Shown one piece after another: positions 1 to 5,012 of a stretch of DNA of 5,012 nucleotides. A program made the position numbers and the translations under genes. The stretch comes from Nocardioides sp. (GTDB lineage: Bacteria; Actinomycetota; Actinomycetes; Propionibacteriales; Nocardioidaceae). The stretch's first letter is position 1, and every line of letters begins with the position of its first letter. The notes beneath the pieces were generated by a model. The model made no database searches. It was not told the DNA's origin and saw only the letters and a program-made list of their open reading frames with translations. The stretch is taken from contig JAPSKJ010000197.1 in assembly GCA_031177735.1 (NCBI GenBank), positions 1 to 5,012 on the forward strand, read 5' to 3'.

Positions 1-41
1 TTCTCGTCGAGCTTCGGCGTGTACGTGCCCATGAAGAACAT
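1..41 (-). CDS. mraZ: MraZ transcriptional regulator, N-terminal fragment (runs off left edge)
   Basis: Read from base 41 leftward, the minus strand encodes MFFMGTYTPKLDE followed by a split Lys codon. This matches the conserved start of actinobacterial MraZ (M-F-x-G-T-Y-T-P-K-L-D-x-K-G-R). Only 13 full codons are present. MraZ is a ring-forming DNA-binding protein with two AbrB-like SpoVT domains; it is the first gene of the dcw cluster and is known in other bacteria to regulate its own promoter. The ATG at 39-41 is preferred over the in-frame ATG at 30-32 because a GGAGG Shine-Dalgarno lies 8 nt before the former. The gene diverges from the moxR operon, and the DNA upstream carries matching MraZ boxes and a promoter. 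The assignment rests on a short stretch, but that stretch is highly characteristic and the regulatory context agrees. Confidence 0.9.
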   Translation of the reverse strand, partial: MFFMGTYTPKLDE

Positions 42-49
42 CTGGGCCG

Positions 50-54
50 CCTCC
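50..54 (-). promoter_or_regulatory. Shine-Dalgarno of mraZ
   Basis: The minus strand reads GGAGG here, 8 nt before the ATG at 41-39. It decides the mraZ start in favour of the first of two nearby in-frame ATG codons. Confidence 0.8.
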
Positions 55-79
55 GCGTCGGTCGATCAGTGGGCGCTTC

Positions 80-125
80 CTCCACTTTCCACCACAGTAC
101 TCCACTTTCCTCCACCGTCAACCAC
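80..125 (-). promoter_or_regulatory. MraZ box array (five GTGG units, 10-bp period)
   Basis: On the minus strand GTGG occurs at 125-122, 115-112, 105-102, 95-92 and 85-82, exactly 10 bp apart, so all five face the same side of the helix. Within the array, GGAAAGTGGAG occurs twice, at 110-100 and 90-80, 20 bp apart. MraZ in other bacteria is known to bind tandem short G-rich repeats (TGGGN or GTGG-like) with about 10-bp spacing in its own promoter. The array overlaps the predicted -35 and -10, which suggests autorepression. A sixth, out-of-phase GTGG lies at 92-89. Confidence 0.8.
94..121 (-). promoter_or_regulatory. Predicted sigma-70-type promoter of mraZ
   Basis: On the minus strand a -35 element TTGACG (121-116) is separated by 16 nt from a -10 element TACTGT (99-94), which fits the actinobacterial TANNNT consensus. 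Transcription would start near base 87, giving a 5' leader of about 45 nt before the mraZ ATG at 41. GTGG units of the MraZ box array lie on the -35, in the spacer, beside the -10 and just downstream. Bound MraZ would therefore be expected to block RNA polymerase. The elements are visible in the sequence; their use is inferred. Confidence 0.7.
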
Positions 126-225
126 ATCCGTGCCGTTTCGGGGCCTCGGCACGCTCGATCGGCGCGTTCAGCGGCACGACTTCGGCGCGCTCCGCTCCCC
201 CGCCACCCCGGTCACACCACGGTTT

Positions 226-269
226 GGAGCGCGGTCGGAGCGCGGTCGGAGCCCGGTCGGAGCGCGGTG
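226..269 (+). repeat. 11-bp tandem repeat, four copies
   Basis: The unit GGAGCGCGGTC appears at 226-236, 237-247, 248-258 (one change, GGAGCCCGGTC) and 259-269 (last base G instead of C). The fourth copy runs straight into GGTGGAG at 266-272. The repeated GGTCGGAG core looks like a one-base-longer version of the GGTGGAG MraZ-like unit, and the 11-bp period is close to one helical turn. It could be an array of degenerate regulator sites or a simple replication-slippage repeat. The complementary CGCGCTCC at 186-193 could pair with the GGAGCGCG of any of three copies if this region were transcribed. Confidence 0.85.
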
Positions 270-287
270 GAGCGTCGGGGGGCGCCT

Positions 288-304
288 GGTGGAGGGAGGT
301 GGAG
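288..304 (+). promoter_or_regulatory. MraZ-like double box 1 upstream of moxR
   Basis: GGTGGAGGGAGGTGGAG holds two GTGG units (289-292 and 299-302) 10 bp apart. It differs at two positions from the double box in the mraZ promoter (minus strand 116-100) and at one from box 2 at 353-369. The orientation is towards moxR. Binding by MraZ is inferred from this similarity. Confidence 0.55.
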
Positions 305-352
305 GCCCGCGGCACTGGAAGGACGGCGGCGGCGCCACGGTGGCCGCGCGAC

Positions 353-369
353 GGTGGAGGAAGGTGGAG
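353..369 (+). promoter_or_regulatory. MraZ-like double box 2 upstream of moxR
   Basis: GGTGGAGGAAGGTGGAG has GTGG at 354-357 and 364-367, again 10 bp apart. It matches the mraZ promoter double box on the opposite strand (116-100) at 16 of 17 positions. It lies 87 bp before the moxR start and 65 bp downstream of box 1. It may let MraZ act on the moxR operon as well as on mraZ; this is inference. Confidence 0.6.
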
Positions 370-401
370 CGCGATCGGGCCCGCGGCCGCACCGGAGCGA
401 G

Positions 402-425
402 TAGGTTGCCGCTACGCCGTACGGT
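402..425 (+). promoter_or_regulatory. Candidate -10 elements for the moxR operon (weak)
   Basis: Two hexamers fit the TANNNT pattern of actinobacterial -10 elements: TAGGTT at 402-407 and TACGGT at 420-425. Neither has a recognisable TTGAC-like -35 at 16-18 nt. A start near 414 or 432 would give a leader of about 43 or 25 nt and would place MraZ-like box 2 upstream of the promoter core rather than on it. Absence of a -35 would fit a promoter that needs an activator, but this is speculative. Confidence 0.3.
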
Positions 426-445
426 TGAGGGACGGACGGACCCGG

Positions 446-450
446 AAGGA
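446..450 (+). promoter_or_regulatory. Shine-Dalgarno of the moxR-family gene
   Basis: AAGGA within GGAAGGA (444-450) ends 6 nt before the GTG at 457. It is the evidence for choosing this GTG over the far upstream in-frame ATG codons and the internal GTG at 538. Confidence 0.7.
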
Positions 451-456
451 CACGAC

Positions 457-1458
457 GTGAGCACGCTGCGGGATTCGTTGGGGAGCACCGATGCAGGAGG
501 CCCGGCGGACGCCGCGGACCTGACCACGCTGGCGCGCGTGGCCGGGAGGGTCCGCGCGAACATCGAAAAGGTCATCGAGGGCAAGCCCGACGTCGTCTTC
601 GCCACGTTGGTGGTCCTGCTCGCCGAGGGTCACCTCCTCATCGAGGACGTGCCCGGCGTCGGCAAGACCCAGCTCAGCAAGGCGCTCGCCCGCAGCATCG
701 ACTGCTCGGTGCGGCGTATCCAGTTCACCCCCGACCTGCTGCCCTCCGACGTGACCGGCGTGTCGGTGTTCAACCAGAACACCCGCGAGTTCGAGTTCCG
801 ACCCGGCGGCGTCTTCGCCAACATCGTGGTCGGCGACGAGATCAACCGCGCCTCCCCCAAGACCCAGTCGGCCCTGCTGGAGTGCATGGAGGAGCGGCAG
901 GTCACCGTCGACAACGCCACCTACCAGCTCGACACGCCCTTCATGGTGATCGCCACCCAGAACCCGATCGAGATGGAGGGCACCTACGCCCTGCCCGAGG
1001 CGCAGCGCGACCGGTTCATGGCGCGCGTCTCGGTCGGCTATCCGCCGGCGGCCGCCGAGCTCGCCATGCTGGCCAGCCACACCCGCACCAACCCGCTCGA
1101 CGACCTGGAGCCGGTGACCGACGCCGCCGAGCTGCGCAAGCTGATCGCGATCGTGGGCTCGGTCCACGTCTCCGATGCGGTCCAGCGCTACGCCGTCGCC
1201 CTGGTCTCCGCGACACGCCACCACCCGGAGCTGACGCTGGGCGCCTCCCCACGCGCCACGCTGCACCTCGTGCGCGCAGCCAAGGCCTCCGCCGCCTTGC
1301 AGGGCCGCGACTACGTCCTGCCCGACGACCTCTCCGCTCTGATCCCGCCGGTGCTCGCACACCGGCTGACGCCGACCGTCGAGGCGGCCATGAACGGACG
1401 CAGCACCCAGGCGATCCTGCTCTCGATCATGGGCTCGGTGCCCGTCCCCGAGGCGTGA
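457..1458 (+). CDS. MoxR-family AAA+ ATPase
   Basis: This 333-aa cytoplasmic ATPase belongs to the MoxR family, whose members are thought to act as chaperones that remodel or activate partner proteins, often the product of a neighbouring DUF58 or VWA-domain gene. After a variable N-terminus and the conserved helix around residues 32-46 (VRANIEKVIEGKPDV), it shows Walker A DVPGVGKT (64-71, Lys70, Thr71), Walker B VVGDEINRA (124-132, Asp127, Glu128), sensor 1 ATQNP (166-170), the arginine-finger segment EAQRDRF (181-187) and sensor 2 GASPRA (262-267, Arg266). All catalytic positions are intact and the length is normal for the family. The GTG start has a Shine-Dalgarno at 446-450. The frame is open further upstream into mraZ, but that stretch is non-coding. 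It is the first gene of a three-gene operon, with DUF58 following after 10 bp. The specific partner and pathway are inferred from context. Confidence 0.96.
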   Translation: MSTLRDSLGSTDAGGPADAADLTTLARVAGRVRANIEKVIEGKPDVVFATLVVLLAEGHLLIEDVPGVGKTQLSKALARSIDCSVRRIQFTPDLLPSDVTGVSVFNQNTREFEFRPGGVFANIVVGDEINRASPKTQSALLECMEERQVTVDNATYQLDTPFMVIATQNPIEMEGTYALPEAQRDRFMARVSVGYPPAAAELAMLASHTRTNPLDDLEPVTDAAELRKLIAIVGSVHVSDAVQRYAVALVSATRHHPELTLGASPRATLHLVRAAKASAALQGRDYVLPDDLSALIPPVLAHRLTPTVEAAMNGRSTQAILLSIMGSVPVPEA

Positions 1459-1468
1459 GGACGACCAC

Positions 1469-2758
1469 GTGCGTGAGGCCATCGCCGGGCTGACCCTTCG
1501 CGGGCGGGCGTTCCTGGTCGCCGGGGTCGCCGCGCTGGTCTGCGCCGTCCTGGTCGGCGAGTCGGCGCTGAGCCGGGTCGGGGTGCTGCTGGCCGCGCTG
1601 CCGCTCATCACCGCCTGGCTGGTCGGGCGTGGTCGCTACAAGATCTCCCTGGCCCGGACGGTGACCCCCCAGGCGGTCGTCGCCGGCCAGCCGGCCCGAG
1701 TGCTGCTGACCCTCACCAACGAGGGCCGGATGCCCAGCGGGGTGCTGCGCCTCGAGGACCAGCTGCCCTACGCGCTGGGCACCCGTCCGCGGTTCGTCGT
1801 CGAGCGGGTCGAGCACGGCTGGAGACGACAGGTCGACTACCAGGTGCGCTCCGAGGTGCGCGGACGGTTCGAGATCGGGCCGCTGTCGGTGCGGGTCGGC
1901 GACCCCTTCGGGCTGGTCGAGCTGGGCCGGGCCTTCCAGACCAGCGTGCCGCTGATCGTCACGCCCCGCACCGTGCCGCTCGCACCGATCCCGCTCAGCG
2001 GGGCGTTGGCCGGCAACGGGGACAACCGGCCGCGCGCCTTCGCCGGCGGCAGCGCCGAGGACGTCACCGTGCGGGAGTACCGCCGAGGCGACGAGCTGCG
2101 CCGCGTCCACTGGCCGAGCTCGGCCCGCACCGGCGAGCTCATGGTGCGCCGCGAGGAGCAGGACTGGCAGTCGCGCGCGACGATCTTCCTCGACAACCGG
2201 GCCGGCGCCCACCGCGGCCAGGGGTCGGCGTCGTCGCTGGAGGCGGCGGTCATCGTCGCCGCCTCGGTCGGCGTCCACCTCGGTCGGCGCGGGTACACCG
2301 TCCGGCTGGTCACCGCCACCGGCGAGGAGCCGGCCGCGGCCTGGCACCTGCGTGACTCCGAAGCGAACATCGCCGCCCTGCTGGAGACGCTCGCGCTGGT
2401 CCAAGCGCTCCCGGCGACCGGCCTCGACACCAGCTGGCTCGGCGAGCAGGGCTACGGCGGCCTCACCGTCGCCGTGCTCGGCGCGGTGACCGCGCTCGAC
2501 ACACCGGTCCTGCGGCGGGTGCAGCACCACGCCGGGCTGGCGCTCGCGGTGGCCCTCGACGTCGACGCGTGGGGCGCCAGCGGTCGCGGCACCGGAGGAG
2601 CCGGCGGCGTACTCGCGCAGCAGGGGTGGCGTGCCACGACGATGCTCCCCCAGGACCGGGTCGACCAGGTCTGGCACGAGCTCGGCGCCCTCAGCGCGAG
2701 CAAGCGCACCGCGCAGGCCGGCTCCACGACCACGTCGGCGGAGGTGCCGGCCCCATGA
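1469..2758 (+). CDS. DUF58 domain-containing membrane protein
   Basis: This 429-aa protein is of the DUF58 family, regularly encoded next to MoxR ATPases and likely their partner or substrate; its biochemical role is not established. Two membrane segments lie near the N-terminus (about 13-30 and 35-52), followed by a beta-rich region (about 58-165) with the family motif DPFGL (145-149). The DUF58 core follows: REYRRGDELRRVHWPSSAR (202-220), then MVRREE (225-230). A VWA-like fold seems to follow from about 236, but the metal-site motif reads LDNRA (241-245) rather than DxSxS, so a classical MIDAS is absent. The tail beyond about 405 is polar and low in complexity. The GTG start has GAGGA (1457-1461) 7 nt upstream, overlapping the moxR stop, so translation is probably coupled. 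The stop overlaps the next gene's ATG in ATGA. Confidence 0.94.
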   Translation: MREAIAGLTLRGRAFLVAGVAALVCAVLVGESALSRVGVLLAALPLITAWLVGRGRYKISLARTVTPQAVVAGQPARVLLTLTNEGRMPSGVLRLEDQLPYALGTRPRFVVERVEHGWRRQVDYQVRSEVRGRFEIGPLSVRVGDPFGLVELGRAFQTSVPLIVTPRTVPLAPIPLSGALAGNGDNRPRAFAGGSAEDVTVREYRRGDELRRVHWPSSARTGELMVRREEQDWQSRATIFLDNRAGAHRGQGSASSLEAAVIVAASVGVHLGRRGYTVRLVTATGEEPAAAWHLRDSEANIAALLETLALVQALPATGLDTSWLGEQGYGGLTVAVLGAVTALDTPVLRRVQHHAGLALAVALDVDAWGASGRGTGGAGGVLAQQGWRATTMLPQDRVDQVWHELGALSASKRTAQAGSTTTSAEVPAP

Positions 2759-5012
2759 CCCGCCCCCTCGCCCCCCTCGCCTCGGCCACCATCGCCTCGC
2801 TCGCCGCCGCCACCGTGTGTGCGGCCACGCTGTCGTGGAGCACCTTCACCCGCGACCCGCGCGGCTACTTCCTTCCCCTGGTCGCGCTCGCCGTCCTGGT
2901 CGTGGTCGCCGGCGTGACCGGCCGGCTCCTGCGACTCGGCACCATCGGCACGTTCGCGCTGCAGCTCGTCCTGGGTGCCGCCCTCACCAGCTGGTGGACC
3001 GCCGGCACCGCCGTCCCGGTGGGCCCCGGCTGGGAGCGGCTGGCCGAGCGGCTCGACGCAGCGACGGGCAGCGCCCGCAACCTGGCACCACCCGTGCCCG
3101 TCGGCGGCGACGACGGCGTCGCGCCGCTGCTCATCGGCGGCGGCTTGATCTGCCTGCTCCTCGTCGACCTGCTGGCCGTCTCGCTGCGTCGCCCCACCCT
3201 CGCCGCGCTGGGCCCGCTGGTGGTGCTCGGCGTCCCCTACGGCATCCACGGCGGCGGGGTCTCCTGGTGGGTCTTCGCCCTGACCGCCGGCGGGTTCCTC
3301 GCCACCCTCGCGCTGCACGAGGCCGACATGGTGGCGCGGTGGGGCCGACGCCTCGACGAGAGCCCGTTGCCTGCGGCACGAGCCGGAGCGGGACTGGTCG
3401 GCACCGTCGCGACCGCCCTCGCGGTCGTCGTGCCGGCGGCGCTGCCCTCGTTCGACCTCACCCTGGTCGACCTCGGCCCGGGCTCGGGCGATGGCGACCA
3501 CATCGAGGTGACCAACCCCCTGGTCGGCCTCCACCGCGACCTGGCTCGCGGTCCCGATCGCCCGGTGGCCCTGATCCGCACCGACGACCCGCAACCGGCC
3601 TACCTGCGCGTCGCGGTCCTCAACCGCTTCGGCGACAACGAGTGGAGCGCGGGCGATCGCAGTGTGCCCGCGGCCCAGCAGGCCGACGGCGACATGCCCG
3701 CGCTGCAGGGCGTCTCGCCGTGGCTGGAGCGCGTCGAGCACAACTACTCGGTGTCGCTGAGCCACAGCTTCGAGTCGCGGTGGCTGCCGACGCAGCAGCA
3801 CATCAGCCGCATCCGGGCCACCGGCGACTGGCGCTACGACCGCTCCACCATGGACTTCATCGCGGGCGAGAAGGACCTCGACGCCGCCGGGATGGACTAC
3901 ACCTTCAGCGCGGTCCAGGTCGGCTTCGAGTCGGAGTCGCTGCGCATCGCCGCGCCCGGCCTCTCGGCGGTGTCGAGCTCGTTCCGCGAGCTGCCGGGGA
4001 ACATCGACGGCGTGGTGGAAGACCTGGCGAAGGAGGTCACCGCAGGCGGCCGGACGGCGTTCGAGAAGGCGGTGGAGCTCCAGCGCTGGTTCCGCTCCAC
4101 CGGCAACTTCACCTACACCACCGACGTCGCCCTCGGCAGCAGCCCCGGCGATCTGGTCAGCTTCTTGTCCGAGGGCCCGGACGGGCGCCGCGGGTTCTGC
4201 CAGCAGTTCGCGGCCGCCATGGCGGTGATGGCCCGTGAGCTGGGCATCCCGGCCCGGGTCGCGGTCGGCTTCCTCACCCCCGAGCGGGTCGGCCCGGACG
4301 AGTGGGAGTACAGCACCCACGACCTGCACGCCTGGCCCGAGCTCTACTTCAACGGTGCCGGATGGGTGCGCTTCGAGCCCACTCCCCCGGACCGGGCGGC
4401 CAACACGCCGTCCTACACCCAGCTCCTCGGTCCCGGTCAGCTCCCCGACGCCCGCCCCAGCGCCTCGGCGAACGTGCCGGAGGATCGCGCGAGCGGCGGC
4501 CCGCAGCAGGCGCCCGAGGAGGCGGAGTCCGACACCGCCGACGACGGCACCGGATCAGCGGTCGCGTGGCCGGCCGTCATGGCAGGCATCGCCCTGCTCC
4601 TGCTCGCCGGCGTGGCCGCCTGCGCCCCCGCATGGGTACGCCGCCGCAGGCGGGCGCAGCGTCTGGCCGGTGACCCGGAGCAGGTGTGGGCGGAGCTGCG
4701 GGACTCGGTGCTCGACCTCAACCTGCCCTGGCCGGCGGGCCGCTCGCCCCGGGCGAGCGCCGAGCAGCTCGAGCCGCACCTGACCCCACCGGGCCACGAC
4801 GGCCTGGCCGCCATCGTGGCGGCACTGGAGGCCACGCGCTACTCGACCCGGCCGGCGTCCGGCGCACTCACCCGCGAGCTGGAGCGCGTGCTGGAGTCCC
4901 TGGCAGCCGGCGTCTCCGACGGACGCCGGCGGCGGGCCCGGTGGTGGCCCAGGTCGGTGGTCAGCCGGCGGGCTCGTACGGCGGCGCAGACACCGGCCGT
5001 GATGGTGGAGCG
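2755..5012 (+). CDS. TgpA-type membrane transglutaminase-like protein, C-terminus cut by the window
   Basis: The frame from ATG 2755 stays open to the right edge (752 codons), so the stop is missing; family members are about this long, so little is probably lost. The layout is TgpA-like: about seven membrane segments in the first 230 residues (near 8-25, 39-56, 64-80, 124-142, 147-163, 168-188, 206-228), an extracytoplasmic region to about 600, one more membrane segment (about 603-624), and a cytoplasmic tail resembling DUF4129 (VWAELRDSVLDLNLPWPAGR, from about 644). The transglutaminase core carries GFCQQFAAAMAVMARELGIPARV (motif 480-502, nucleophile Cys482), HDLHAWPELYF (522-532, His525) and GWVRFEPT (536-543), with Glu541 where the triad Asp is usual. 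Pseudomonas TgpA is the characterised relative, with periplasmic transglutaminase activity; the actinobacterial substrate is unknown. GGAGGT (2740-2745) lies 9 nt before the ATG, which overlaps the DUF58 stop. Confidence 0.93.
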   Translation, partial: MTRPLAPLASATIASLAAATVCAATLSWSTFTRDPRGYFLPLVALAVLVVVAGVTGRLLRLGTIGTFALQLVLGAALTSWWTAGTAVPVGPGWERLAERLDAATGSARNLAPPVPVGGDDGVAPLLIGGGLICLLLVDLLAVSLRRPTLAALGPLVVLGVPYGIHGGGVSWWVFALTAGGFLATLALHEADMVARWGRRLDESPLPAARAGAGLVGTVATALAVVVPAALPSFDLTLVDLGPGSGDGDHIEVTNPLVGLHRDLARGPDRPVALIRTDDPQPAYLRVAVLNRFGDNEWSAGDRSVPAAQQADGDMPALQGVSPWLERVEHNYSVSLSHSFESRWLPTQQHISRIRATGDWRYDRSTMDFIAGEKDLDAAGMDYTFSAVQVGFESESLRIAAPGLSAVSSSFRELPGNIDGVVEDLAKEVTAGGRTAFEKAVELQRWFRSTGNFTYTTDVALGSSPGDLVSFLSEGPDGRRGFCQQFAAAMAVMARELGIPARVAVGFLTPERVGPDEWEYSTHDLHAWPELYFNGAGWVRFEPTPPDRAANTPSYTQLLGPGQLPDARPSASANVPEDRASGGPQQAPEEAESDTADDGTGSAVAWPAVMAGIALLLLAGVAACAPAWVRRRRRAQRLAGDPEQVWAELRDSVLDLNLPWPAGRSPRASAEQLEPHLTPPGHDGLAAIVAALEATRYSTRPASGALTRELERVLESLAAGVSDGRRRRARWWPRSVVSRRARTAAQTPAVMVE

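Larger units (their letters stand above)
42..456. other. Divergent intergenic regulatory region between mraZ and the moxR operon
   Basis: This 415-bp stretch holds no gene that I can support. Frames through it stay open only because stop codons are rare at this GC content; their translations are low-complexity, rich in Arg, Gly and Pro, and lack the MoxR family pattern. It contains the mraZ promoter and box array (80-125), a plainer stretch at about 126-225 with no clear element, an 11-bp tandem repeat (226-269), two MraZ-like double boxes facing moxR (288-304 and 353-369), and weak moxR promoter candidates (402-425). Strand composition is mirrored: the left part is C/T-rich on the plus strand and the right part G/A-rich, because the box arrays point away from each other. 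No terminator is expected or seen between divergent genes. Confidence 0.75.

Noticed and set aside
186..233. Possible hairpin between CGCGCTCC (186-193) and GGAGCGCG (226-233)
   Set aside because: The stem is only 8 bp with a 32-nt loop, there is no U tract, and nothing shows that the region is transcribed; I do not call a terminator or structured RNA.
383..390. GCGGCCGC palindrome upstream of moxR
   Set aside because: An 8-bp GC palindrome is expected by chance at this base composition, and it has no partner, repeat or position that suggests a site.
19..456. In-frame N-terminal extension of the MoxR ORF starting at an ATG inside mraZ
   Set aside because: It would cross the mraZ promoter and all the operator repeats, its translation is low-complexity Arg/Gly-rich, and normal MoxR length and a Shine-Dalgarno both point to GTG 457.
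538..540. Alternative internal GTG start for the MoxR-family gene
   Set aside because: There is no Shine-Dalgarno before it, and it would leave almost nothing ahead of the conserved N-terminal helix, whereas GTG 457 has AAGGA at 6 nt.
412..1611. 399-codon minus-strand open frame opposite moxR
   Set aside because: It lies antisense to a gene with every AAA+ motif intact, and its own translation is repetitive Gly/Val/Asp/His-rich without a recognisable fold.
1427..2677. 416-codon minus-strand open frame opposite DUF58
   Set aside because: It is antisense to a well-supported DUF58 gene and has no domain or convincing start of its own.
2631..4238. 535-codon plus-strand open frame overlapping DUF58 and TgpA
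   Set aside because: It is an extremely Arg/Pro-rich out-of-frame reading. The frame from 2755 encodes membrane segments and the transglutaminase motifs.
2452..4329. 625-codon open frame on the minus strand
   Set aside because: It is a shadow of DUF58 and TgpA caused by third-position GC bias. The translation is biased to Arg, Ala, Gly, Asp and Glu with no domain, and the sense frame has clear families.

Overview
The window reads as chromosomal DNA from a high-GC Gram-positive bacterium, most likely an actinobacterium of the Nocardioides/Propionibacteriales type. The reasons are the very strong G/C bias at third codon positions, two of four genes starting with GTG, the close match of the mraZ start to actinobacterial MraZ, and the gene order. 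The assignment below phylum is inference. No RNA gene, CRISPR array, insertion sequence or attachment site was seen.

Layout: (1) Bases 1-41, minus strand, are the first codons of mraZ, the first gene of the division and cell wall (dcw) cluster, which runs off the left edge. (2) Bases 42-456 are a 415-bp divergent regulatory region. It holds a good sigma-70-type promoter for mraZ overlaid by five GTGG units in perfect 10-bp phase (MraZ boxes), a four-copy 11-bp tandem repeat, and two 17-bp copies of the same MraZ-like double box facing the other way. (3) Bases 457-5012, plus strand, are three tightly packed genes: a MoxR-family AAA+ ATPase (333 aa), a DUF58 membrane protein (429 aa, 10 bp downstream), and a TgpA-type membrane transglutaminase-like protein (at least 752 aa, ATGA overlap with DUF58, running off the right edge).

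MoxR, DUF58 and TgpA form a widely conserved trio. The usual view is that the cytoplasmic MoxR ATPase acts as a chaperone on, or remodels, the DUF58 protein, while TgpA places a transglutaminase/protease-fold domain outside the membrane. The substrate is not known in actinobacteria. Here the trio sits head to head with mraZ.

The main point of interest is regulatory. A 17-bp motif in the mraZ promoter recurs with 16/17 identity, inverted, on the moxR side. This suggests that MraZ controls both the dcw cluster and the MoxR-DUF58-TgpA operon. I see no evidence of a wholly new system, and the coding genes are recognisable families.
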